Positions 1 to 8,851 are shown, numbered from the stretch's first letter. The stretch is 64,000 bases of DNA from Saprospiraceae bacterium (GCA_028285545.1 JANQPA010000008.1:1-64000); one strand, 5' to 3'. Made by a program: numbers and translations. The notes: generated from the letters alone by a model not told the origin.

Positions 1-90
1 TAACAAGTAATCCGTATAGAGGTCCATTATATCTTGCATAGCCTTTTAAAGCTACGCTTTATTTCATAATATTTCCTTTCGCTTGCGTAA
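1..90. other. non-coding sequence before DUF5916 remnant
   Basis: No reading frame crosses this stretch: every forward frame contains stops, including in-frame stops at 67-69 and 88-90 just before the DUF5916 reading frame opens. I recognise no repeat or mobile-element end in it. It marks the point where the upstream part of the DUF5916 gene is missing. Confidence 0.5.
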
Positions 91-1035
91 GGTCAGTTAA
101 GTTATAGAATCTTAAAACCTACTAAAACCTTTAGGTCCGTACGTTTTGATTATCGCCATATTACCATGTGGGATTTTGGTGGCAACTTCAATCAGGTCAT
201 CTGGCGGTTTGGCTCCAATTTAAGATTTCAAAATAATTGGTCCACCGAGGCAAGGTTTGATTATGTTCCCTTAATTGTATCCAATTTTGTCCTTCGGGGA
301 GGGGCTAGAATGCGACTATCACCTGAGTTGATTTATACCTTTAAATTAGAATCCGATATCCGGAAAAAATTTCAGGTTAAAGGTAATTTTGTTCATGCCC
401 ATTCATCAGACGAGACTTTTCGATTTTCATCGGGTACCATTGGCCTATCTCTTCGCCCTATCAATGCCCTGGAATTCTCACTCAGTTCAACTTACAGCAG
501 CAATAATAATAACCTTCAGTTTGTAGAAAATGTCCTTGTTAATGACACCAGGGAAAGTATTATGGCAAGAATTAAACAAAGAACATTAGCCCTTTCTTTC
601 CGAGCTAATTATAACCTAAATCCCAATCTTACTCTTCAATACTGGGCACAACCCTTCAATTCGAATGGCACCTATACCAATTTTAAAATGATTACAAATG
701 CTGAAGCGATGCGATTCAGGGATCGCTTTAATACTTTTGAGTCATCACAAGTAGATTTTGATCCTGATAAAGATGCATATGGTTTTGATTACAATCATGA
801 TGACCGTGCGGATTTTAGTATAAAAAACCCTGATTTCTCCTTGGTTCAACTTAGGTCTAATTTGGTGCTGCGCTGGGAATATACTCCAGGTTCGGAGTTA
901 TTCCTGGTGTGGTCTCAAAACTTTTCGGAGAGAGGAAACCCTGATGGTTCTGTCTTTGAAAACCTAAGGCAAGAGTTATTTGGTAGCCAATTATCTAATA
1001 CTTATCTAATAAAGCTGACCTACAGATTCCTATAA
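91..1035 (+). pseudogene. DUF5916 outer-membrane protein, C-terminal remnant
   Basis: The reading frame matches the C-terminal beta-barrel half of DUF5916 proteins. Those full-length proteins are roughly 700-850 residues: a signal peptide, a CBM9-like domain, then a barrel. Family-typical stretches are visible, such as LRGGARMRLSPE, NPNLTLQYWAQPF and LRWEYTPGSELFLVWSQ, and the protein ends in a barrel-like LIKLTYRFL. An ATG lies at 166, but family-like sequence (ILKPTKTFRSVRFDYRH) is readable upstream of it back to the stop at 88-90. This argues for a gene that lost its 5' part rather than a short gene. There is no signal peptide, so the product could not reach the outer membrane. Family assignment is confident; loss of function is inferred. 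Confidence 0.8.
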
Positions 1036-1068
1036 TGCTCCAATTCTCTATTTTTGGGAAAAAAGGGC

Positions 1069-2169
1069 ATGATCTTCTGGATACTCTTAATCTTATATGG
1101 ATCTTTCCAGGGATTTTTCTTAGCTCTATTCTTTGGTTTTTCAAAAAACATAATAAGGCTAAGAAAAATTCTTTTGGTAGGCTTAATATTATCTCTTTCC
1201 CTGCTTTCTGCTGATTTTGCTTTGATGAACTTATTTTTACTGCACTTAGAGGCAAGCTATTGGGGAATAGGATGGGTAGGACCATTGTGGATGCTCATTA
1301 GCCCCCTATTTTATTTCCTCTTCAGGGTCTACATGAAAAGTAATTTTCAATTAGGGTGGAAGCATTTTTTACATTTTTTGCCTTTTATTTTCTTCACCAT
1401 CACAAACGTTCAATTCATATTATTACCGCTTGATGCCCGGGAGGATTACATGTTAGCCTATAGTGCTGGCGAAGAATTCTCCTTATTACACCTCATTTCG
1501 AAAATAATTTTTCACTTCCAAGTTTTATACTATCCCCTTAGACTTGTTCAAATAATGCGGCAAAACTCCATTGCCTTTTCCAGTTTTTTGTCCATTATCA
1601 ATCTTGGATTATTAACAGTAGGAATTGCCTCTTTTGTACAGTTGATCTGTTTTAATTTATTCCGGTTTTCTATTGCCTGGCTCACCTCCACCTTTCATAT
1701 CATCAGTCTCACTTTATTTGTTCATGTTACTGCATTTTTATTGATCTTAAGGCCTGAATGGATAAAAAAACCGTTGAAGCATAGTCCATTCAGTGAAAAA
1801 TATATTTACTCTAACCTAAAAAATGTAGATAGGGCCCAACTACAAAAAGGTTTGCATGAACTGATGGTCCAGCAAAAAATCTACTTAAAACAAAACTTAA
1901 CTCTTAGCGATCTAGCCAATCAGTTGGCCGTCAGCAAACACCAATTATCAGAATTTCTAAATAAAGAAAACAAACAATCTTTTAATGAATATGTAAACTC
2001 CTTCCGTATTAAGGAGGTCCAAAAAAGGCTGCTGGACTCCAAAAACAGCCAATATACGATAGAAGGCATTGCTCTGGAAGTTGGTTTTCGCAGTACAGCT
2101 ACCTTTTATCGAAGTTTCAAAAAACACACCGGATCTACACCGACTAAATGGCTAAATACTAGGCAATAG
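1069..2169 (+). CDS. membrane-anchored AraC-family transcription regulator (7TM-AraC)
   Basis: About 366 residues. The first ~240 form about seven hydrophobic segments and the last ~100 an AraC/XylS DNA-binding domain. The two helix-turn-helix units are visible as LTLSDLANQLAVSKHQLSEFLN and IEGIALEVGFRSTATFYRSFKKHTGSTPTKW. The family senses an unknown signal through the membrane domain and binds DNA from the membrane. I chose the ATG at 1069 because the in-frame TTG at 1054 adds only five residues and the hydrophobic segment starts right after the ATG. The gene follows the DUF5916 remnant by 33 bases on the same strand. A close architectural match lies at 13187-14296. Its target is unknown. 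Confidence 0.85.
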   Translation: MIFWILLILYGSFQGFFLALFFGFSKNIIRLRKILLVGLILSLSLLSADFALMNLFLLHLEASYWGIGWVGPLWMLISPLFYFLFRVYMKSNFQLGWKHFLHFLPFIFFTITNVQFILLPLDAREDYMLAYSAGEEFSLLHLISKIIFHFQVLYYPLRLVQIMRQNSIAFSSFLSIINLGLLTVGIASFVQLICFNLFRFSIAWLTSTFHIISLTLFVHVTAFLLILRPEWIKKPLKHSPFSEKYIYSNLKNVDRAQLQKGLHELMVQQKIYLKQNLTLSDLANQLAVSKHQLSEFLNKENKQSFNEYVNSFRIKEVQKRLLDSKNSQYTIEGIALEVGFRSTATFYRSFKKHTGSTPTKWLNTRQ

Positions 2170-2278
2170 CAATGGCAATATCAATAGCAATGGCAATGGC
2201 AATGGCAATGGCAATGGCAAATTAAAAAGTAATTATTGCTATTGTAATTGATATTGCCATTGCTATTGATATTGCTAA
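2164..2278. repeat. GCAATG hexamer array and inverted repeat between convergent genes
   Basis: Five uninterrupted copies of GCAATG (2187-2216) sit in a longer GGCAAT/ATATCAAT-rich arm (2164-2220). The reverse-complement arm (2236-2278) is rich in ATTGCC/ATTGATATTGCC. The arms can fold into a long imperfect hairpin directly after the stop of the AraC gene and into the stop of the convergent gene, so a bidirectional terminator is likely. The same hexamer recurs at 51968-52012. Confidence 0.7.
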
Positions 2279-2748
2279 TCTCTAATATTTTCAAAACACC
2301 AAAGCACATCCATAATAATCCAATTCCCTTCCAACTTAGCCAATTGAATATATTCCTTCCAGCGGGTATTCGGGTAGCCGGTATCTAAAACGGCCGTTGC
2401 TACTCGATTGTTAATTTCAATATCGTGAATCACGTTTTTTTGCATCTTAAGCGGCATTGCTCTTTTGTTGTTCATCAAATCCTTTAGTGCAGCCTTGGAA
2501 TAGTCAGGACTTAACTTTCCATCTTGGTTTACGCCTCTTTTTGAGAGTCTTTCATGTAGATGTCCTTCCATTTCTTCATACTCATTAAGGAAAAAATTGG
2601 TGATATAGCCATTTATCACAGCTTCTATTTTTTTCTCCTCTACAGATAGCTTCTTTTCAGTAGTTTGTCCAGTTAACTGAAAAACAATTGCAAGCATTAT
2701 AGCTATGATTATAAGGATTGGGATGACAAATTTTTTGGGTGATTTCAT
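2275..2748 (-). CDS. NTF2-like (lumazine-binding-like) membrane-anchored protein
   Basis: 157 residues with an N-terminal hydrophobic anchor or signal (residues 8-27), then a small alpha+beta domain. The pattern is that of the putative lumazine-binding/NTF2-like superfamily: an early helix (VEEKKIEAVINGYITNFF), a middle region with LHERLSKRG, and the closing strands TRWKEYIQLAKLEGNWIIMDVLW. Members are usually 120-160 residues and bind small ligands, but few have a known substrate. It is monocistronic: the next gene on this strand is 80 bases upstream, and the gene ends convergently on the AraC regulator inside the hexamer-repeat hairpin. Fold assignment is moderate; function is unknown. Confidence 0.6.
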   Translation of the reverse strand: MKSPKKFVIPILIIIAIMLAIVFQLTGQTTEKKLSVEEKKIEAVINGYITNFFLNEYEEMEGHLHERLSKRGVNQDGKLSPDYSKAALKDLMNNKRAMPLKMQKNVIHDIEINNRVATAVLDTGYPNTRWKEYIQLAKLEGNWIIMDVLWCFENIRD

Positions 2749-2827
2749 AGATTTACTTTTATTTGATTTAATTAGCTTTTTTTTAATAGAATGTTGATTT
2801 AAGTAACCATGTAATAGGCGCTCACAA

Positions 2828-3733
2828 TCAGGGTTTTATGGGAAAAAACTTTTTCAACCAACGGTACAAAAACTCCGGATCATCCCACATAATAAAATGT
2901 TTTCCTTTATCACTCATATCAATAGTGATGTTTGACAATTTTTGATATTGATTTTGGTATCCCTTGAGGGCTCCCTCCCGTGTTGCCCCATATGGTTTGC
3001 CGGCAATCCAGGAGCCTAAAACCAGTGTAGATGCCTTGATTTTACTCAGTTCAGTTCTAATATCTGTGGTATTAAGTTCATACGCTATTTCGGAAATGGT
3101 TTTCAAATCACTTTTCATATACCATTCTATTGCCCATTCAATCTTACTGGAATCACTTATCATAAATTGTAGAAAAGATCTTTGATCGGCAGCTTTTTCA
3201 TCTTCAGGCTGATTAGCTTTTTCGATCATATTTGCTTTGTAATTCTTAGCATAAACTAAGGCTTCTTCCTTCGAAATAGCAGGATTTCTAATGGCTGGCA
3301 AAAAAGGTAAGGCATCAATAACTACCAATTTCGAGACTATTTCAGGTTCTTGGATGGCTACATTTAAGGCAATAAAACCGCCAAAACTATGGCCTATTAA
3401 AATCGGAAAATCCAGTTTATTAGCTTTGATATAGTCAATTACATTCTTAGTAATTATATCCAAATATTTTCCGCTGGATTTCTTAAAAGGAGGGTTATTT
3501 GCAAAGCCAGCTATCGATAGAGTATGCGTTTGGTACTTGCCCTTTAGGAAGGTCTTTGTTCCATCCCAAACGGCTGCATCACAAGTCAGGCCTGGAATTA
3601 AAATTATTGCCTGTCCTCTTCCTTCTATTTTAGCTGAAAAACTTAATTGGCTTTGAGCAGAAAGCATGGGTAGTAAAAAGAATAACCCTACTAATAAAAT
3701 GCCAAACTTCTTTTTCCTCAATTTAAATTTCAT
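2828..3733 (-). CDS. secreted alpha/beta hydrolase
   Basis: 301 residues with an N-terminal signal peptide ending near LLPMLSAQS, so exported to the periplasm or beyond. The alpha/beta hydrolase fold is clear: an oxyanion-region motif IILIPGLTCDAAVWDG, the nucleophile elbow GHSFGG, a late acid region, and the histidine in GKHFIMWDDPEFL near the C terminus. The spacing is that of family AB_hydrolase_1 (esterases, dehalogenases, C-C hydrolases). The substrate cannot be read from sequence. The ATG at 3733 is preferred to an upstream TTG one codon earlier. It lies 79 bases upstream of the NTF2-like gene on the same strand, possibly a loose operon. Confidence 0.85.
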   Translation of the reverse strand: MKFKLRKKKFGILLVGLFFLLPMLSAQSQLSFSAKIEGRGQAIILIPGLTCDAAVWDGTKTFLKGKYQTHTLSIAGFANNPPFKKSSGKYLDIITKNVIDYIKANKLDFPILIGHSFGGFIALNVAIQEPEIVSKLVVIDALPFLPAIRNPAISKEEALVYAKNYKANMIEKANQPEDEKAADQRSFLQFMISDSSKIEWAIEWYMKSDLKTISEIAYELNTTDIRTELSKIKASTLVLGSWIAGKPYGATREGALKGYQNQYQKLSNITIDMSDKGKHFIMWDDPEFLYRWLKKFFPIKP

Positions 3734-3857
3734 CAATCCAATACATTTTTAAATAACTTTCTAAGAAAATGCACTGCAAAGGATCAAAAAATGTGTAAGG
3801 AAAAAGGATTTAATTTTTCTGTTTTTCTATCACTCGATCAAATGAGAAGAGTTTTAA

Positions 3858-3910
3858 GAAATAAGCTTCTGTTTTATCTGCCCGAGGCAGATAAAACAGA
3901 AGCTTATTTC
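3858..3910. terminator. 25-bp-arm palindromic terminator
   Basis: Perfect inverted repeat with 25-base arms (3858-3882 and 3886-3910) and a three-base loop, six bases past the stop codon of the metzincin gene on the minus strand. There is no long T tract outside the stem; the AT-rich lower stem may serve instead. Confidence 0.8.
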
Positions 3911-3915
3911 CAGGC

Positions 3916-5688
3916 CTACCATCCTCCTGTCATATTCACATTAAAAGCATTCCCGGTAACGGTAAGAGTACGATGGGCCCCCATTGTCTTCAAAGCAGTA
4001 GATTTAATGGTCTTCCATTCAAACATGGTATGGAACTGTGAGGTGACCTGGATTTTTTTGTCTGAATCGATCCAAAATTCTTTGGATTTTCCGATGGGCA
4101 GATCGCCTGTATTTAATACTTCAGGCAGGCCCTTGGAGTCTATACAAGTCACCTGAAATTTTGCGACAACAAAACCATCATTTTTAAGGGTAAGCTTGTA
4201 TTGGGCAGTTCGCACATTATCATTCTTATTCACCCATGCTTTTATTAGGGAACCCTCAGCTGAATAAGTTTTAATTTGCTCAGCCTTATCGAAACTGATA
4301 TAGCTTACCGTTTCGATATCATACCATTGGGCACCCAGCATCTGGGCTGTAACCTTTACAATAGCATTTGCAGGAATCTCGAATGTCTGAGAATTAGTTA
4401 CTGCCAAATCTTTACTTTGTTCAAAAGTGGCTAAAAATCCAGGAACCGTCCATTCAATTTTAAAACGAGCTATAAAAGCTCCATTATTTTTTACCACTAT
4501 TTTGGCCTTTTCCTTCGATGCTGCCGGAGGAGTGCGCTTACCATATACTCTTTGGATGCCGTCAATATCATGATAGGATAGATATCCAAAGTTTTCATCG
4601 CCTTGACAATAATTCATTACTGATTGTGCATCGCAAGGAGTTACATTCCAATTTCCGGTCGTACCCTGGGGTTCTTTCCAACAACCACAATCTGAGCGAT
4701 TATGCTCATGTGCTATCCCTAAGGCGTGCCCAAATTCGTGAACGGCAATCATTTTTATGGAGTTTTCCACCCCTACCTTATCTTTCCAACCTTTTCCCCA
4801 ATTATTATAATCCATATTTAAGAGCATTCCATTTTTCATCCCAGCCAGGCCATTTCCTAATTTTTTGACATGAGGGCCGTCATTTGCATCATCTTTTATT
4901 AAAATCCGAATTCCGTTCGTATTCCCCTGGCAGGGGCCCCATCCCGTAAAGTCCACTTGTGCATAGGCCGACCAGGAATTCTTGACGGCATCCTGAACCC
5001 ATCTTCGTTTTTCGGGAGTAGTAGCAGTTGGGTTCTCCCAGCAAACATCAATATTTCTGCGGCCCCAAAGGGAATACCGCTCAACAGTTAACTTATCTAA
5101 AGGATTTTGTTGGGGAATATTGGTATTAGAAGGTTTCCCTTCCTTGACTTGTCCATTTTCAACAAAAAGAGCGGTGTTTTTCCATTTATTTTTAATCATA
5201 ACCTTTCCTCCTCCCACGTCCTCCAATAACCATCGGGCACTCCACCAATTAGGGTCAATGGGTCCCAATTCTACTTTTCCTCTTTCGTTGTGTATGTAGG
5301 TTTCCTTCCATCGATTCTTCAGTCTAATGTGCCCATCGTCTGTCTTTTCTGTGATCCACATGGCACTCCACCAACCAGCTTGGATGTTTCCAGCGACAAG
5401 TGGGCCATTTTGATTATGTAAATAAGTATTGCTAGATACATTTTTTAGGCGGATGGTGTTTTGCATAACCCTTTCTATCTGCCAATGGAATTTTTCATTA
5501 TTAAGAACTGGAGGTGTGGAGTAAAAAATCCCCAGTATTGCATCATTAGTGGTATTTAAGTGTATTTCAGGGGCTGAATCATTGGCAAACAATTCTCGTT
5601 TGGGGATAAAAAGAATTAGAAAAACAATAAAAAAAATGGACCAAATAAGGGGAGCTTGGTTTTGAAGTGAAATACAATAGTTTTTCAT
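3916..5688 (-). CDS. secreted metzincin protease with N-terminal repeats and two cytolysin-D4-like domains
   Basis: 590 residues. A hydrophobic export signal (13-30) is followed by three ~45-residue repeats (about 68-185) with the pattern IRLKN..TYIHN..G.V..G...WWSA.W, resembling a beta-trefoil-type binding module. The protease domain (about 205-385) has the zinc motif HEFGHALGIAHEHNR (317-331) and the Met-turn SVMNY (356-360), as in astacin/matrixin-like metzincins. Two tandem C-terminal units (about 396-490 and 495-590) share G.(F/V)(I/V)A(R/K)F and a late W followed by IET or IKS. They resemble domain 4 of cholesterol-dependent cytolysins; this last match is from memory and is inference. 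Protease call is firm; substrate unknown. It is monocistronic with its own palindromic terminator. Confidence 0.85.
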   Translation of the reverse strand: MKNYCISLQNQAPLIWSIFFIVFLILFIPKRELFANDSAPEIHLNTTNDAILGIFYSTPPVLNNEKFHWQIERVMQNTIRLKNVSSNTYLHNQNGPLVAGNIQAGWWSAMWITEKTDDGHIRLKNRWKETYIHNERGKVELGPIDPNWWSARWLLEDVGGGKVMIKNKWKNTALFVENGQVKEGKPSNTNIPQQNPLDKLTVERYSLWGRRNIDVCWENPTATTPEKRRWVQDAVKNSWSAYAQVDFTGWGPCQGNTNGIRILIKDDANDGPHVKKLGNGLAGMKNGMLLNMDYNNWGKGWKDKVGVENSIKMIAVHEFGHALGIAHEHNRSDCGCWKEPQGTTGNWNVTPCDAQSVMNYCQGDENFGYLSYHDIDGIQRVYGKRTPPAASKEKAKIVVKNNGAFIARFKIEWTVPGFLATFEQSKDLAVTNSQTFEIPANAIVKVTAQMLGAQWYDIETVSYISFDKAEQIKTYSAEGSLIKAWVNKNDNVRTAQYKLTLKNDGFVVAKFQVTCIDSKGLPEVLNTGDLPIGKSKEFWIDSDKKIQVTSQFHTMFEWKTIKSTALKTMGAHRTLTVTGNAFNVNMTGGW

Positions 5689-5920
5689 GATGTCATTGTT
5701 TTTGATTAAAAATGAAAAGGGATCCCTAAGGAATTCTTTTCAAAGCTATTCGCTTCCTCCACCCCATTTTGAACTTTGGCTTTAAGCGGTAGACACGCTG
5801 TTATGAATGGTAAAAAATAGGTCGCCAATGGATTAATGCAGAATTGAAAAAGAAATGAACGACATCTAGGAAGGCATTTTGTTTATTTTTATATTAGAAA
5901 AAGTAGAAACCTTTACCCAT

Positions 5921-8014
5921 ATGTCAAAGCTCTTTTGTTCAATAGTATATTTGTTTTTACCTCTGTTAATTTTTTGCCAAAATGAAAAGACTCCTAATCA
6001 ATGGAGGCAAAATCTGGCCCAGTTCGAATCAAGTAAAAATTATAAATCCTATGCAATTGCTCTTGATGATCTGAGTGATTTTTACCTGGCAAATGAGCAT
6101 ATCGATAGTGCTATTTTTTATCTATCTGAAGGCCTACATTTTATACCTGATGATCAAAAAAGCCTAAAAGATCCCTTGACTTTTAAATTTCATCATTTTA
6201 GCTATCTTCAAGACAGGGAGGATCTTAAATTAATACCCCACTTGGATACTGCTTATCAGTACTATTCCAAAATAATTGATCAACAGCAAAAGATTGACTT
6301 TTTATTTGACTATGGAATCGCTTTAAAAATGGCTATTAAGATGGATTTTTCCTTTCTTATTTTCAGCAAAATAGAGCCCTTGTGTTTGAACCAGTCAAAA
6401 ATTGATTATGACCAACTGGTTAGATTATATAGCTTGCTTTTGACTACTTCCTCAGAATTGAGTAAATATGAGGAGGCTTTGGAATACGCCAGAAAAGGTA
6501 TTGAGGTGAGCAAAAAAAGTACTGATTACAGTAGCATTGTAAATCTTTATCTCGACAATGGCTATTTATTCGGCATCCTCAAAATGGAAGGAGAAATGGA
6601 ATCCTACCAACGTGCTGCCCAAATAGCGGAAGATTTTGGCACGCATGATGATTTAGCAAGGGCAAATATTAATCTGGGGTATTATTACAACACCATTAAC
6701 CAACCCAAAAAGGCACTCCAGGTCCTTCAAACCTCAAAAGATATATTGTCAGAGCTCAAAAATGAGGATGCTGTTTTAAGCATTAACCGGGAAATGGCGA
6801 ATTCCTATTTCATAAATAGCGATACTCTTTCTGCTATAAAAACCATAAATGAATGCATCCAAAAATGTGAAGTGAAGTATTTGGCTGGTTGTAAGTCTAT
6901 TTATTATGATATGGCTTATTTTATGAAAACTTCTTTCCCGCCTGACACCTTATCTTTTTATTTAAAAAAACAGTTGAAACTCTCCGAAAAACTGGGAGAT
7001 CAATGGCTTCTGGGGCATACCTATGATTTTTTAGCCATGCAAGAGGAAAGGAAAAAGAATTTCGAACAGGCCCTAGAATATTATATAAAAGCAGTAGAAA
7101 TCAGGGATTCAATAAATACAGCTGACCTAGAGGCCAAGCTGGCAGAAGAAAGGACCAAACAGCAGGTAGAGTATTTCCAGGTCAACCAAGAAAGGGCTGA
7201 GTTAAAAAGCCAGGTATTAAGCTACAGAAATCAACTATTTGGAGCTGTTGCTTTAGGTTTAATGTTCATACTTGCTGTTGGTGGTTATCTATTTTTTCAG
7301 TTATCCAAAGCCAGAAAACAACTTGAACAGCTTAATGAGACCAAAGATCGATTTTTTGGGATCATAGCACATGATATTAGGAGTCCCATTACCGCATTGG
7401 ATGGAGTAGGAGAACAGATGGCCTTTTATCTGATGAAAAATGAGAAAGCAAAACTTCACAGACTTGCTGACCGAATCGTTAATACTTCCAGAAGATTGTC
7501 GAGCTTGTTGGATAATTTACTAAACTGGGCGCTTTTACAAAAAGGAATGATTCCCTACCATCCAGCCTCAGTGAAGGTAAAAAGTATAATCGATGAGAAT
7601 ATGGAACTATATCAGGAAGTGGCAGAAGTAAAAGGAATAAAACTCTCGAACGAAGTTTCAGAAAATGTGAAGGTTTTTGCTGATTTAAGCGCCGTATCAA
7701 CAATTACACGGAATCTTATCAACAACGCCATTAAATTTACTGAAAAAGGAGGATTTGTAAGCGTAAGTACAGAAACTATAAAAGATAAAGTATACATTAA
7801 AATTAATGATACAGGAACGGGTATAAATGCCGAAATGCTAAATAAACTTTTCACCCTGAATAAAACACGCCGAAAGGGAACTTCCAATGAAAAAGGATCT
7901 GGTTTAGGCCTATTATTGTGCAAAGATCTGGTGGAGCTAAATAAGGGAACAATATCGGCAACCAGTAAAGTAGGAACAGGTTCCAGCTTTATTTTTTCCT
8001 TACCAACAATTTAA
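5921..8014 (+). CDS. TPR-repeat sensor histidine kinase
   Basis: About 697 residues. A signal peptide (SIVYLFLPLLIFCQ) is followed by ~400 residues of helical TPR-like repeats such as EEALEYARKGIEV and EQALEYYIKAVEIRDS. A coiled coil (LEAKLAEERTKQQVEYF) leads to one membrane span (FGAVALGLMFILAVGGYLFF). The cytoplasmic part has a HisKA box FFGIIAHDIRSPITAL and an HATPase domain with N box NLINNAIKFT, DTGTG and GSGLGLLL. The ATG at 5921 starts the signal peptide; an upstream TTG would only add an unlikely leader. It is co-transcribed with the LytTR regulator four bases downstream, its likely phosphorylation partner. The signal is unknown; the TPR region probably senses protein or peptide. Confidence 0.9.
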   Translation: MSKLFCSIVYLFLPLLIFCQNEKTPNQWRQNLAQFESSKNYKSYAIALDDLSDFYLANEHIDSAIFYLSEGLHFIPDDQKSLKDPLTFKFHHFSYLQDREDLKLIPHLDTAYQYYSKIIDQQQKIDFLFDYGIALKMAIKMDFSFLIFSKIEPLCLNQSKIDYDQLVRLYSLLLTTSSELSKYEEALEYARKGIEVSKKSTDYSSIVNLYLDNGYLFGILKMEGEMESYQRAAQIAEDFGTHDDLARANINLGYYYNTINQPKKALQVLQTSKDILSELKNEDAVLSINREMANSYFINSDTLSAIKTINECIQKCEVKYLAGCKSIYYDMAYFMKTSFPPDTLSFYLKKQLKLSEKLGDQWLLGHTYDFLAMQEERKKNFEQALEYYIKAVEIRDSINTADLEAKLAEERTKQQVEYFQVNQERAELKSQVLSYRNQLFGAVALGLMFILAVGGYLFFQLSKARKQLEQLNETKDRFFGIIAHDIRSPITALDGVGEQMAFYLMKNEKAKLHRLADRIVNTSRRLSSLLDNLLNWALLQKGMIPYHPASVKVKSIIDENMELYQEVAEVKGIKLSNEVSENVKVFADLSAVSTITRNLINNAIKFTEKGGFVSVSTETIKDKVYIKINDTGTGINAEMLNKLFTLNKTRRKGTSNEKGSGLGLLLCKDLVELNKGTISATSKVGTGSSFIFSLPTI

Positions 8015-8018
8015 TGGA

Positions 8019-8762
8019 ATGCAAGCATCTTATAAAATCTTGGTAGTTGAGGATGAAGAATTGATGGCTGATCGCATTGAAATGCTGATAGAAAAAACCG
8101 GGCATCAATTAATCCAGGTTGTCGACAATAGCGAAGATGCCCTTCAGGTAGTCTCCAGAATAACACCGGACCTTATTTTAATGGATATAAATATTGAAGG
8201 TGAGTATGATGGCATTGAATTGGCAGATCTGATCAATGAAAAACAAAGTATTCCGATCATTTTTGTCACCTCCCTTCATGATGATCGTACTTTTCGAAGG
8301 ATTTCAAGGACTAATCCAATAGGCTACATCTCTAAACCATTTACAGACATTCAATTACAGCGCAGCATTGAGCTGGTATTTTCCCATTTTAATAAAAAAG
8401 AAAACCAACATTTTGAATTAGATGCAGGGCAATTGGAAAATCAGGAATATTTTTTCATAAAAAAAGGAGGTTCGATAGACAAAATTCTCATTTCAGACAT
8501 TCATTATCTGGAGGCGGATGGCCGTTATTGTATCATTGGATTAGAATCCAAAAAATACCTAATCCGACAGCCCTTAAAAGAAATGCTGCAGCGCCTAGCT
8601 CGTGGACAATTCTTACAAGTTCATCGCAGCTATATTGTTAACATGGAAAAAGTGAGCAGCATTAATTTAGAAGATCAGGTTATTCATCTAGGTAAAACGA
8701 ATGTGCCTTTAAGTCGAAGGGAAAAAGATCAGGTTATGAAGCGTTTAAACTTATTAAAGTAA
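8019..8762 (+). CDS. LytTR-family response regulator
   Basis: 247 residues. The receiver domain (about 5-125) has the acidic pocket VVEDEE, the phospho-acceptor D56 in LILMDINIEG, the switch residue T in FVTSLHDD and the conserved K in GYISKPF. The C-terminal LytTR DNA-binding domain (about 145-245) shows IHYLEADGRYCIIG and FLQVHRSYIVNMEKV. Only four bases separate it from the kinase stop codon, so the two genes form an operon. Members of this pair type control a few nearby genes; the following secreted protein at 8852 is a plausible target by position only. Confidence 0.93.
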   Translation: MQASYKILVVEDEELMADRIEMLIEKTGHQLIQVVDNSEDALQVVSRITPDLILMDINIEGEYDGIELADLINEKQSIPIIFVTSLHDDRTFRRISRTNPIGYISKPFTDIQLQRSIELVFSHFNKKENQHFELDAGQLENQEYFFIKKGGSIDKILISDIHYLEADGRYCIIGLESKKYLIRQPLKEMLQRLARGQFLQVHRSYIVNMEKVSSINLEDQVIHLGKTNVPLSRREKDQVMKRLNLLK

Positions 8763-8851
8763 AAGAAGAGGGCTCATCATAAGAGTTCGATTTGATAATG
8801 TCCTTATTAATGTATTATTCCCAATAATGACTCATCATAAAACCAGTCCAA

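Noticed and set aside
2187..2216. GCAATG repeats as a possible CRISPR array
   Set aside because: The units are six bases with no spacers and no cas genes nearby; it is a simple tandem repeat.
3791..4156. Plus-strand open frame of 121 codons opposite the metzincin gene
   Set aside because: It runs through the terminator palindrome and lies antisense to the C-terminal domain of the protease, with no family pattern and no matching start region. A shadow frame.
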